Source: Parasphingopyxis sp. (GTDB lineage Bacteria > Pseudomonadota > Alphaproteobacteria > Sphingomonadales > Sphingomonadaceae). Taken from it: a DNA stretch of 47,367 bases. Positions 28,640-35,122 of the stretch are shown piece by piece. Below the pieces are notes generated by a model that made no database searches, was not told where the DNA came from, and was given only the letters and a program-made list of their open reading frames with translations. The stretch lies in assembly GCF_028279465.1 (NCBI RefSeq), contig NZ_JANQNS010000016.1:1-47367 (forward strand), in the 5' to 3' direction. A program made the translations under genes and the position numbers. Positions within the stretch are counted from its first letter, which is position 1, and each line of letters starts with the position of its first letter.

Positions 28640-28658
28640 TTTTACCAAATCGGTAAAA
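28640..28658. promoter_or_regulatory. Palindromic operator candidate upstream of the GTA promoter
   Basis: A perfect inverted repeat TTTTACC-AAATC-GGTAAAA with 7-bp arms sits directly upstream of a TTGACA box (28664). The form resembles sites of dimeric helix-turn-helix regulators such as the TetR type. It lies in the spacer between the divergent AraC-type gene and the GTA small terminase. Confidence 0.6.
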
Positions 28659-28663
28659 ATACC

Positions 28664-28692
28664 TTGACAGCGTAACGCTGTTTCGGTACACA
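28664..28692 (+). promoter_or_regulatory. Candidate GTA promoter
   Basis: A perfect -35 hexamer TTGACA (28664-28669) is followed after 17 bp by a weak -10 (TACACA, 28687-28692). A second small palindrome CAGCG-TAA-CGCTG (28668-28680) overlaps the end of the -35 box and the spacer, where a bound repressor would block RNA polymerase. This is the only promoter-like sequence seen ahead of the GTA genes. Confidence 0.5.
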
Positions 28693-28716
28693 AGCCGAAG
28701 ATCGAAAAATCTATCC

Positions 28717-28752
28717 AGCCGGGGCGCGACAGCGTTTCCCGGCTTTTGTTTT
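28717..28752 (+). terminator. Terminator-like hairpin in the GTA leader
   Basis: A 7-bp stem AGCCGGG (28717-28723) / CCCGGCT (28738-28744) with a 14-base loop is followed immediately by TTTTGTTTT. It lies between the candidate promoter and the first GTA start codon (28762), so it would terminate or attenuate GTA transcription unless bypassed. Confidence 0.55.
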
Positions 28753-28761
28753 GGCGTGAAC

Positions 28762-29508
28762 ATGGCGGCGGCGATGAAAGGCAAAACCGGACGACCGCGT
28801 GGAAAGGGCAATCTGTTTACGCCGGAGCGCCGAGAACATTTCCTCGAAGAACTCGGTATTTGCCAGAACGTCGCCAAGGCGGCCCGGGCTGTCGGCATTA
28901 GCAGCGCCTGCGCTTATCGCTGGCGCAACAAGGACAAAGCGTTTCGCGCTGGATGGGCGGAGGTACTTGGGCAGGAAATCGTGCTTGAGCCGCGCCGGAT
29001 CAATCCCGGCGGCCGCGGCGTTCGGGTGGCGATGGTCGCCCGGCGGCACGATGCTCCGAGCGAAGAGATACGGGCTGAGTTTCTCGCGCATCTGGCGATG
29101 ACGTCTAATGTCGCCAGCGCCGCGCGCCATGCCGGTATGTGCAAGCAGACGGCATACCGCCTGTTTGATCGCGACGCGGCTTTCGCCCGGCAATGGTGCG
29201 AAGCGCTGACCTCCGGCTATGCGCATCTGGAAATGGAAATGCTGGCGCGGGCGCGGTTCGGAACGGAAACCCCGAAGTTTCATGCGGGCAACAAGATTGC
29301 CGAGATTACCACATACAGCGACGCCACGGCGCTCAAACTGCTGCTGGCGCACAAGGACGCGGTGGTCCGGCAGCGCGCAATGCAACAGGATGTCGACGAG
29401 GATGACATATTGGAGCGCCTCGATGCCAAACTTGCCGAGATGAAAGTGCGGCTGGAGAGCGCGGACACGGAAACCGCGCGGCCCGGTTCGGCATCGGATG
29501 GTCCATAG
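28762..29508 (+). CDS. GTA small terminase-like protein (gp1 position)
   Basis: A 248-residue protein with two related helix-turn-helix segments: FLEELGICQNVAKAARAVGI, followed by SSACAYRWRNKDKAFRAGWA, and later FLAHLAMTSNVASAARHAGM, then CKQTAYRLFDRDAAFARQWC. The duplicated 'NVA.AAR..G......YR....D..F...W' pattern is clear. The C-terminus is acidic and probably coiled (DEDDILERLDAKLAEMKVRL). Position directly before the large terminase and the DNA-binding modules fit a small terminase that recognises or feeds DNA to the motor. The start is unsure: ATG 28762 is used, GTG 28756 and ATG 28774 are alternatives, and none has a strong Shine-Dalgarno. It overlaps the large terminase gene by 11 bases. 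Confidence 0.7.
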   Translation: MAAAMKGKTGRPRGKGNLFTPERREHFLEELGICQNVAKAARAVGISSACAYRWRNKDKAFRAGWAEVLGQEIVLEPRRINPGGRGVRVAMVARRHDAPSEEIRAEFLAHLAMTSNVASAARHAGMCKQTAYRLFDRDAAFARQWCEALTSGYAHLEMEMLARARFGTETPKFHAGNKIAEITTYSDATALKLLLAHKDAVVRQRAMQQDVDEDDILERLDAKLAEMKVRLESADTETARPGSASDGP

Positions 29509-30829
29509 CAATCCGCGGTTGTCTGCGATGCTGGCCTTGCCGCCGCATCACCGGCGCGCTGTTCTGGAGGCGTTGGGCAAGACGTCTGCTCGCGCGCTGG
29601 AAAGCCTCTGGCGATTTTGGGCCGGCGATGATCAGATTGCACCAGAAGGCGACTGGCATGTCTGGCTGATTCTGGCCGGTCGCGGTTTCGGCAAAACGCG
29701 TGCCGGAGCCGAATGGGTGCGGGCAATCGCGAAGGAGAACGGAGCAGCGCGGATCGCACTGATCGGCGCGACTTTGCATGAAGCACGCAGCGTGATGGTG
29801 GAAGGCCAAAGTGGGCTTTTGGCGGTTACGCCGCGAGATGAGGATATTCTGTGGGCGCCATCCCTGCGGCGGCTGGCTTGGCCGAACGGGGCACAGGCCA
29901 AGCTCTATTCGGCGGCGGAACCGGACAGTCTGCGCGGACCGGAGCACAGCCATGCCTGGTGCGACGAGATCGGCAAATGGCCGGATGGCGAAGCGGCTTG
30001 GGACAATATGATGCTGGGCATGCGGCGTGGCGGCGGGCCGCGCATCGTCGCCACGACGACTCCGCGTCCGGTTCCGCTGATCGAGCGGCTGATAGGCGAG
30101 GCGCAGAGCGACGATAAAGCTATCATCGTCACACGCGGTAGGACGCAGGACAATTGCTTGAACCTTGCGCCAGCTTTTATTGCCACCGTCGAAGCCGCCT
30201 ATGGCGGCACCCGGCTGGGGCGGCAGGAGCTGGATGGCGAGCTGATCGCGGATATCGAGAACAGCCTGTGGCCGCGCGCGCTGATCGAAGCGTGCCGCGT
30301 CGATGCCGCGCCGGAGATGCGGCGCATTGTCGTCGCGGTCGATCCGCCGGCCGGCGCGGGCGAGCATTCGGACGCCTGCGGCATTGTCGCCGCCGGGCTT
30401 GGCGCGGACGGCCGCGGCTATGTGCTCGCCGATGCGAGCGTCGACGGATTGCGGCCCGAAGGCTGGGCGCGGAAAGTGGCCGAGACGGCGGAGATTTGGA
30501 ACGCGGATCGCGTGATCGCCGAGGCGAACCAGGGCGGCGAGATGGTGCGCGCCGTATTGCGCGCGGCGGAGCGGAACCTACCGCTCCGGCTGGTCCACGC
30601 CGCGCGCGGCAAGAGCGCCCGCGCCGAGCCGATCGCGGCCTTTTATGAGCGCGGTGAGGTCCGCCATATGGGCACCTTCCCGGCGCTCGAAGACGAGATG
30701 GCGGGCCTGACGATAGACGGCCGCTACCAGGGCCCCGGCCGCAGCCCCGACCGCGCCGACGCGCTGGTCCATGCGCTGACGGAGCTATTGTTGAGAGGGC
30801 GGAATGCGCCGGGGGTACGAAGGCTGTGA
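29498..30829 (+). CDS. GTA large terminase (gp2), packaging ATPase/nuclease
   Basis: A 443-residue DNA-packaging motor. The ATPase half has Walker A LAGRGFGKTRAG (about 59-70) and Walker B HAWCDEIGKW (about 152-161), with an arginine-rich RGGGPRIVATTTPRP coupling segment. The C-terminal RNase H-like nuclease domain starts at IVVAVDPPAGAGEHSDACGI, whose Asp is a metal ligand, and ends with PGRSPDRADALVHAL, the final acidic cluster. It cuts and translocates host DNA into GTA capsids. The length fits RcGTA-type large terminases. An in-frame ATG at 29528 would give a shorter N-terminus without overlap of the upstream gene. It is the most diagnostic gene of the cluster. Confidence 0.93.
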   Translation: MVHSNPRLSAMLALPPHHRRAVLEALGKTSARALESLWRFWAGDDQIAPEGDWHVWLILAGRGFGKTRAGAEWVRAIAKENGAARIALIGATLHEARSVMVEGQSGLLAVTPRDEDILWAPSLRRLAWPNGAQAKLYSAAEPDSLRGPEHSHAWCDEIGKWPDGEAAWDNMMLGMRRGGGPRIVATTTPRPVPLIERLIGEAQSDDKAIIVTRGRTQDNCLNLAPAFIATVEAAYGGTRLGRQELDGELIADIENSLWPRALIEACRVDAAPEMRRIVVAVDPPAGAGEHSDACGIVAAGLGADGRGYVLADASVDGLRPEGWARKVAETAEIWNADRVIAEANQGGEMVRAVLRAAERNLPLRLVHAARGKSARAEPIAAFYERGEVRHMGTFPALEDEMAGLTIDGRYQGPGRSPDRADALVHALTELLLRGRNAPGVRRL

Positions 30830-30954
30830 AGCAAAGTGCTAATATTGTTTCATATCAGTTATTTCGGCTGCTAAAATCACTCGCGATCGTGCGGACGGTG
30901 GACACAGTTCATCGCTCATAGTAAACGGTTCGTCTTGCAGATGAGGAGTTCCGC

Positions 30955-31821
30955 GTGCGTAAGAAATTTGCTGTGCTTGGTGTTCTGGGCGTGTTGGCGG
31001 CCTGTGGTGAAGCTTCGCAATATGCGGATGAAAGCGCATCAGCCGACCGGGTCGCGCCAAATATCGATCCCACCGCGGCCCCTGGCGTCGCGTTCGATTA
31101 TGCGATGCGGCTCGGAGTGCCGGATTCGCTCATCGCCGAATTACAGGAAAGCCATGCGGATTCGTGCGAGGAAATGGGGCTGGATCGCTGCCAGATTATC
31201 GGCATGCAATTCGATCGATCCGATGAGGGTAGAGTGCGGGGATCGCTGACCTTTCTAATCGTACCCGCCGAGGCCCGGTCCTTCGCCGGCGATGCCGTAA
31301 GCAGCGCAGAAGAAATGGGAGGCACTCTGCTATCGAGCCGGTTCAGCGGCGAGGAGGTGCAGACAGCTATCGATGACAGCGAGCGCAGCGAAACCCGTAT
31401 CGAGGACCGTTTGGCCGAGATCGACCGCGCTTTGAATGCCGGTGGATTGTCGGATGACCGGCGCGCCCAACTTGAATCGGAGGCAGCAGATCTGCGGGCG
31501 CGATTGGCCGGCGAGCAGCAGGTGCAAGCGGCGAATGAGCGGCGCCTCGCCATGTCGCCACTGACGATCAGCTATGTCGGCGAATACAGCTATGGCCGGA
31601 AGCCACTCGGACAGATCGCGGATGAGGGGCTCCAGGCGGGCCGTACCAGTCTGACCGCGCTCTTCACCGTTCTGGTATATCTCGTGACCGTGTTGCTGCC
31701 ATGGCTCGTCGTCGGTGGCCTGCTGATTTTTGGTTTGCGTTGGTTGTCCAATCGGTTCGGCGAATGGCGCGCGCGGCGTGAGGCGATCCGCTATGCCGAT
31801 GAAGAAGCCGACCAAATGTGA
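30955..31821 (+). CDS. DUF4349 lipoprotein inserted in the GTA cluster
   Basis: A 288-residue lipoprotein starting at GTG 30955, supported by GAGGAG 7 bases upstream. The lipobox is VLGVLAAC (Cys17). The mature part has a beta-rich segment (VRGSLTFLIVPAEARSFAGD), a coiled coil of about 60 residues (ETRIEDRLAEIDRALNAGGL, RRAQLESEAADLRARLAGE), then LTISYVGEYSYG. A membrane helix near the C-terminus (LFTVLVYLVTVLLPWLVVGG) ends in a basic tail. This order is that of DUF4349 envelope proteins of unknown function. It is not a known GTA structural gene and has its own AT-rich upstream region (30830-30954), so it looks like an insertion between large terminase and portal. Confidence 0.8.
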   Translation: MRKKFAVLGVLGVLAACGEASQYADESASADRVAPNIDPTAAPGVAFDYAMRLGVPDSLIAELQESHADSCEEMGLDRCQIIGMQFDRSDEGRVRGSLTFLIVPAEARSFAGDAVSSAEEMGGTLLSSRFSGEEVQTAIDDSERSETRIEDRLAEIDRALNAGGLSDDRRAQLESEAADLRARLAGEQQVQAANERRLAMSPLTISYVGEYSYGRKPLGQIADEGLQAGRTSLTALFTVLVYLVTVLLPWLVVGGLLIFGLRWLSNRFGEWRARREAIRYADEEADQM

Positions 31822-31956
31822 ACGAGCGTATCCAACGCGGCTGAGCTGATAATGTGCTGTAACGGCAAACTACAGCAGAAACGATCTGAGCCGTACGGGC
31901 TCAAATAGAACTGCGTCTAGCCAGCTCGCCGCTGGGAGAAGGTTCAGGAGAATTCG
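31822..31956 (+). promoter_or_regulatory. Spacer with two hairpins before the portal gene
   Basis: Two perfect inverted repeats lie here: TGCTGTA (31855-31861) / TACAGCA (31871-31877), and GAGCC (31888-31892) / GGCTC (31898-31902). Neither has a good T-run, so they are more likely operator or RNA structure than terminators. AGGAG sits just before the portal ATG. Confidence 0.45.
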
Positions 31957-33078
31957 ATGAAACTCTTCGGATGGAAGTCCGGGCGCGCGTCCGCGCGTCC
32001 GGCGTTGCTGCGTGCGCCATGGGGTGCGGTCACGGTCGGCGATTGGCCGCGTGGGTATGAGGCCCAGGTGCGTGGCGGCTATGTTGACAATCCGGTTGCG
32101 CAGCGCGCCGTGCGTCTTGTTTCCGAGAGCGCGGGCGCGGCGCCGCTGGCCGGCGGAGCGCGGGAGACGGGCTTGTGCGCCGCGGATTCCGCCGGTCAGC
32201 CTCTGATCGAGACGGCGGCGGCGCATCTGCTGCTCCATGGCAACGCCTATATCCAGATTCTCTGTGATGCGGATGACGCGCCGGCCGAGCTGTACGCGCT
32301 GCGCCCCGAGCGGGTGACGGTCGAGCCCGACGCGCAGGGCTGGCCCGCCGCCTATCTCTATCGCGCGGGCGAGAAGACCATGCGGCTCGAGGCGAAGGAT
32401 GGGATGGGGAGGCCGGGCCTTATCCATATCCGCGCCATGCATCCGCTCGACGATCATTACGGGCTGGGCGCGCTCGGCGCGGCGGCGGGCGCGATCGCCA
32501 TCCACAATGCTGCGACCAAATGGAACAAGGCGCTGCTCGACAATGCGGCGCGGCCCTCGGGTGCGCTCGTCTATGATCCCGGCGAACCGGGCGCGGCGCT
32601 GTCGGGTGAACAGTTCGAGCGGCTCAAGGCGGAGATGGAGGCCGGCTTCCAGGGCGCGGCCAATGCGGGCCGCCCGATGCTGCTCGAAGGCGGGCTGACA
32701 TGGCAGGCGATGAGCATGACGCCGGCGGACATGGATTTCGTCGGGCTGAAAGCGGCCGCGGCGCGGGAGATCGCGCTGGCCTTCGGCGTCCCCCCGATGC
32801 TGCTCGGCCTCCCAGGTGACAATACGTACGCCAATTATCGCGAGGCGAACCGGGCGCTGTGGCGGCTGGGCGTCTTGCCGCTGGCGAACAAGATACTGGG
32901 GGGCATCGCACGCGGGCTCGCCGAGTGGTGGCCGGATGCGGCGCTGGAGGTCGATCTCGATCATGTGCCCGCGCTTGCCGAGGATCGCGAGAAGCTCTGG
33001 GCGCAGGTCAGCGCAGCGGACTTCCTCTCGCCTGAGGAGAAGCGCGCGATGCTGGGGCTGGAGACCCTGGCTGAATAA
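31957..33078 (+). CDS. GTA portal protein (gp3), HK97-type
   Basis: A 373-residue portal protein. It has the family course: YVDNPVAQRAVRLVSESAGA near the N-terminus, HLLLHGNAYIQILCDADDAP, then LYALRPERVTVEPD, LIHIRAMHPLDDHYGLGAL, and in the C-terminal half IALAFGVPPMLLGLPGDNTY followed by ANYREANRALWRLGVLPL. These are hallmarks of HK97/SPP1-like portals of the RcGTA group. Twelve copies would form the ring through which DNA enters and to which the tail connector attaches. AGGAG is well placed before the ATG at 31957. It is separated from the large terminase by the DUF4349 insertion but followed closely by the next GTA genes. Confidence 0.92.
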   Translation: MKLFGWKSGRASARPALLRAPWGAVTVGDWPRGYEAQVRGGYVDNPVAQRAVRLVSESAGAAPLAGGARETGLCAADSAGQPLIETAAAHLLLHGNAYIQILCDADDAPAELYALRPERVTVEPDAQGWPAAYLYRAGEKTMRLEAKDGMGRPGLIHIRAMHPLDDHYGLGALGAAAGAIAIHNAATKWNKALLDNAARPSGALVYDPGEPGAALSGEQFERLKAEMEAGFQGAANAGRPMLLEGGLTWQAMSMTPADMDFVGLKAAAAREIALAFGVPPMLLGLPGDNTYANYREANRALWRLGVLPLANKILGGIARGLAEWWPDAALEVDLDHVPALAEDREKLWAQVSAADFLSPEEKRAMLGLETLAE

Positions 33079-33083
33079 CCCCT

Positions 33084-33173
33084 CGTCACTCCCGCGCAGG
33101 CGGGAGTCCAGTCCGGCCCGGTCAGTTCGCGCTGCGGCCGGTGGACTGGTTTCCCGCCTGCGCGGGAATGACG
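33084..33173. repeat. REP-like inverted repeat in the GTA cluster
   Basis: An imperfect palindrome of about 90 bp: GTCACTCCCGCGCAGGCGGG then AGTCCAGTCC on the left, and GGACTGGTTTCCCGCCTGCG then CGGGAATGACG on the right. Each side also folds on itself through CCCGC/GCGGG arms. It is of the same general type as the element at 14129-14210 and lies between portal and DUF6127 genes. Confidence 0.75.
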
Positions 33174-33193
33174 TGTGACATTGGACAACCGGC

Positions 33194-33508
33194 ATGACCG
33201 AAAACGAAGAAATGCTCGTCCGGCTGGTCGAGCAGTTATCCGAAAAGGGTGGCGATCTGGTGACGGTCCGCGCGATCGTCGAGGAGGCGAGCGAATTGGG
33301 CGCGACCCATGCGCTGCACAAGCTCGGCCTCGACGATGTCCATGCGCGCAAGGATCTGGATGAGCTGCGCGAACTGCTCGGCGCCTGGCGGATCGCGCGG
33401 CGCGGGGCGATGCGTACGGCGTTTGGCTGGATCGGCAAGACGCTGCTGGCGCTGATCCTGCTTGGTCTTGCCGTGCGCTTCGGCATGGTCGGCTGGCCCG
33501 GGCGATGA
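33194..33508 (+). CDS. DUF6127 family small membrane protein
   Basis: A 104-residue protein. The first 75 residues are acidic and helical (ENEEMLVRLVEQLSEKGGDL, AIVEEASELGATHALHKLGL, AHKDLDELRELLGAWR-like), followed by a basic RIARRGAMRT and one C-terminal hydrophobic helix (LLALILLGLAVRFGMVGW, about 84-101). This matches DUF6127, which I know from sphingomonad GTA clusters between portal and protease. The function is not established; a chaperone or membrane-tethered assembly factor is possible. It overlaps the protease gene by four bases (ATGA), so the two are coupled. Confidence 0.75.
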   Translation: MTENEEMLVRLVEQLSEKGGDLVTVRAIVEEASELGATHALHKLGLDDVHARKDLDELRELLGAWRIARRGAMRTAFGWIGKTLLALILLGLAVRFGMVGWPGR

Positions 33509-33921
33509 GCCTGCGCTTCGCCGGTTATGCGGCGGTCTTTGATCGGCCCGACCAGGGCGGCGATGTGATCCGCGCGGGCGCGTTCAAGCGGTCGCTGGAG
33601 CGTTCGGCGGGGCAGGGGCGGGATGTGCCCCTGCTGTGGCAGCATGAGAGAGGCCACGTGATCGGCCGGATCGAGACGCTGGCGGAAGATGCGCGCGGCC
33701 TGCGCGTGATCGCAAGGCTCGACGATGCGAAGCTGGCGGCGGGGCTGGAGAGCGGCACACTCGGCGGCCTCAGCTTCGGCTATCGCGTGCGCGACGGCCG
33801 GCAGGGCAAACGCGCGCTGCGCGAACTGATCGATGTCGATCTGGTGGAAGTCAGCCTGGTGCCTATTCCCATGCAGCCATTGGCGCGGGTGCATGCGGTG
33901 GCTGACAATCAAACTCGCTGA
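33505..33921 (+). CDS. GTA prohead protease (gp4), HK97 family
   Basis: A 138-residue serine protease of the HK97 prohead type. Seen motifs are RFAGYAAVFDRPDQGGDVIR, GAFKRSL, VPLLWQHERGHVIGRIETL with the catalytic His, GTLGGLSFGYRV with the catalytic Ser, and LIDVDLVEVSLVPIPMQPLA near the end. It would cleave the N-terminal scaffold part from the capsid protein during assembly. The length is short but matches GTA proteases. It overlaps the DUF6127 gene by ATGA. The downstream gene is on the other strand and converges on it with stop codons 13 bases inside each other, so the GTA transcript is interrupted here. Confidence 0.88.
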   Translation: MSLRFAGYAAVFDRPDQGGDVIRAGAFKRSLERSAGQGRDVPLLWQHERGHVIGRIETLAEDARGLRVIARLDDAKLAAGLESGTLGGLSFGYRVRDGRQGKRALRELIDVDLVEVSLVPIPMQPLARVHAVADNQTR

Positions 33922-34481
33922 GATTCCCGGCGAATTTGCTCGTGAACAGATCGAGCATTCGCAACTCTTTGAAATTTCATCGATTTGCTGAGGGACGGAA
34001 CCCAAATACCCAAACCTGAAGGTGAAATCCAATCACTCTTGCTTTCAAAGGCTATAGTACCCGAGCCATCAGCTCGTTCGGAAAGCTCCAAAACGGGTAG
34101 ATGGCCTAAGTCTAGTGACTGAACCGACACATTTTTTCGTTGCCTGAAAACTAAAACGCGCTGATCGGTAACCACATAGATTTGAGAACTTCGGATTTTG
34201 GCATCATGTACGAAGCGACCAACCGTAAAGTAAAACCCGCCGAGCAAGAAGGGTATACCAAATAATGCGAACATGAAGGCTACGGACTCACCACTAATGA
34301 TTGCGGCGCCCCAAGCTTCGATATTCCAGAAAACGACAAAGCCCGCCCAAAATATGCTGAATGGAATGAGAAACCAATCGGTTCTTTGAAACAAGAAGCC
34401 TTGTGCAGGTCTACCGCTCCAAACAATACGCTCGTCTACCGTAAGGTAATCGCTCGGAGAGGGCGATATGTTTATATTCAC
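33909..34481 (-). CDS. PH-like domain membrane protein inserted in the GTA cluster
   Basis: A 190-residue protein. Residues about 10-30 (YLTVDERIVWSGRPAQGFLF) begin like bacterial PH-domain proteins. Two hydrophobic helices follow (about 33-55, WFLIPFSIFWAGFVVFW; about 70-90, FMFALFGIPFLLGGFYFTV). Then come IYVVTDQRVLVFRQRKNVSV and strands to the end, the bacterial PH pattern. The role is unknown. The start is GTG 34481, which overlaps the stop of the DUF3297 gene by four bases (GTGA), so they are coupled. GC is clearly lower (about 45-48%) than all GTA genes around it. It overlaps the protease gene end-to-end by 13 bases. Confidence 0.75.
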   Translation of the reverse strand: MNINISPSPSDYLTVDERIVWSGRPAQGFLFQRTDWFLIPFSIFWAGFVVFWNIEAWGAAIISGESVAFMFALFGIPFLLGGFYFTVGRFVHDAKIRSSQIYVVTDQRVLVFRQRKNVSVQSLDLGHLPVLELSERADGSGTIAFESKSDWISPSGLGIWVPSLSKSMKFQRVANARSVHEQIRRESQRV

Positions 34482-34735
34482 ACCTCGTCCACATCCTCGA
34501 ACCATGCCTCGACTTCGCCGTTGAGTTTGATCGTCAGCGGGTTGCCGTGGCGGTCGTTGGTTTTGCCGGCCTGGACGCGGATCCAGCCTTCGGAAACGCA
34601 ATATTCCTCGACGTCCGTCCGCTCCTTGCCCTTGAAGCGGATGCCGATGCCGCGCTGGAGCATGGCGGGATCGTAGAAATCGCTCATCGGGTTGTTGGCA
34701 AGGCGATCGGGCGGGGTTTCTTTGGTGTCGGTCAT
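34478..34735 (-). CDS. DUF3297 family protein
   Basis: An 85-residue soluble protein: PMSDFYDPAMLQRGIGIRFK, KERTDVEEYCVSEGWIRV, NDRHGNPLTIKLNGEVEAWF. This matches DUF3297, a small family of unknown function that I recall as frequent in alpha- and gammaproteobacteria. AGGACGCGCC precedes the ATG at 34735. It is the first gene of a minus-strand pair with the PH-like protein and is transcribed against the GTA genes. Unlike the PH-like gene, its GC is like that of the chromosome, so the two partners may have different histories. Its promoter region coincides with the outer end of repeat copy 2. Confidence 0.8.
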   Translation of the reverse strand: MTDTKETPPDRLANNPMSDFYDPAMLQRGIGIRFKGKERTDVEEYCVSEGWIRVQAGKTNDRHGNPLTIKLNGEVEAWFEDVDEV

Positions 34736-34772
34736 GGCGCGTCCTGTAATTTGAAATTCTTGCGATGGGAAG

Positions 34773-35054
34773 GCTCACTCCTCTCCCATTTCTGGGAGTG
34801 AGCGGTGGTCGCCGGGTGTGCCATGCCCCCGGCATCGCACAGGTCGTGCTGGGAGCACGACCGACCCGTCGAACACCGCTCACTGAAACGAGACTTGCGA
34901 TCATGAGCTTGTCGAAGGGTCGCTAGTCGCAGTTGGAGAGGGTTTTCCGGGCGAGAAACGGCGCAGGACGGCTCCACGCTCATTACGTTCGCTCTCGGCC
35001 CCTCTCCCTGGCGACGCTGCGCGCCGCCTTTCCCTCTCCCGCGAGGGGAGAGGG
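34773..35054. repeat. Hairpin-ended intergenic repeat, copy 2 (inverted orientation)
   Basis: A 282-bp unit filling most of the gap between DUF3297 and the capsid gene. Its inner half, read on the minus strand, begins with a CCCTCTCCC/GGGAGAGGG hairpin (35032-35054) and AAAGGCGGCGCGCAGCGTCG, as in copies 3, 4 and 6. It then has the CTAGCGACCCTTCGACAAGC segment shared with copy 4. The other end is a GCTCACTC/GAGTGAGC hairpin (34773-34803). It carries an insert of about 90 bp with GTCGTGCTGGGAGCACGAC, related to the insert of copy 4. Confidence 0.75.
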
Positions 35055-35086
35055 GTTAATTTCACCGCCTCCGCGCCTTCCGGCTC

Positions 35087-35107
35087 GGGGGCTTTTTTTG
35101 TGCCCCC
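35087..35107 (+). promoter_or_regulatory. Hairpin abutting the capsid ribosome-binding site
   Basis: The stem GGGGGC (35087-35092) / GCCCCC (35102-35107), with a T-rich loop (TTTTTTTGT), ends exactly at the Shine-Dalgarno AAGGAG (35108-35113). The GC stem may hold the ribosome site open or stabilise the 5' end of capsid mRNA; the T-run could also act as a terminator together with upstream bases. Confidence 0.45.
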
Positions 35108-35122
35108 AAGGAGAAGATGAAC

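Noticed and set aside
31887-31956. Possible seventh copy of the hairpin-ended repeat before the portal gene
   Set aside because: Only a short GAGCC/GGCTC hairpin and a GGGAGAAGG word are present; the CTCTCCC arm and the internal conserved segments are missing.
31870-34032. A 720-codon antisense frame across portal, DUF6127 and protease
   Set aside because: The same codon-bias shadow effect; it runs across three well-supported + strand genes and through a REP element, and has no recognisable protein pattern.
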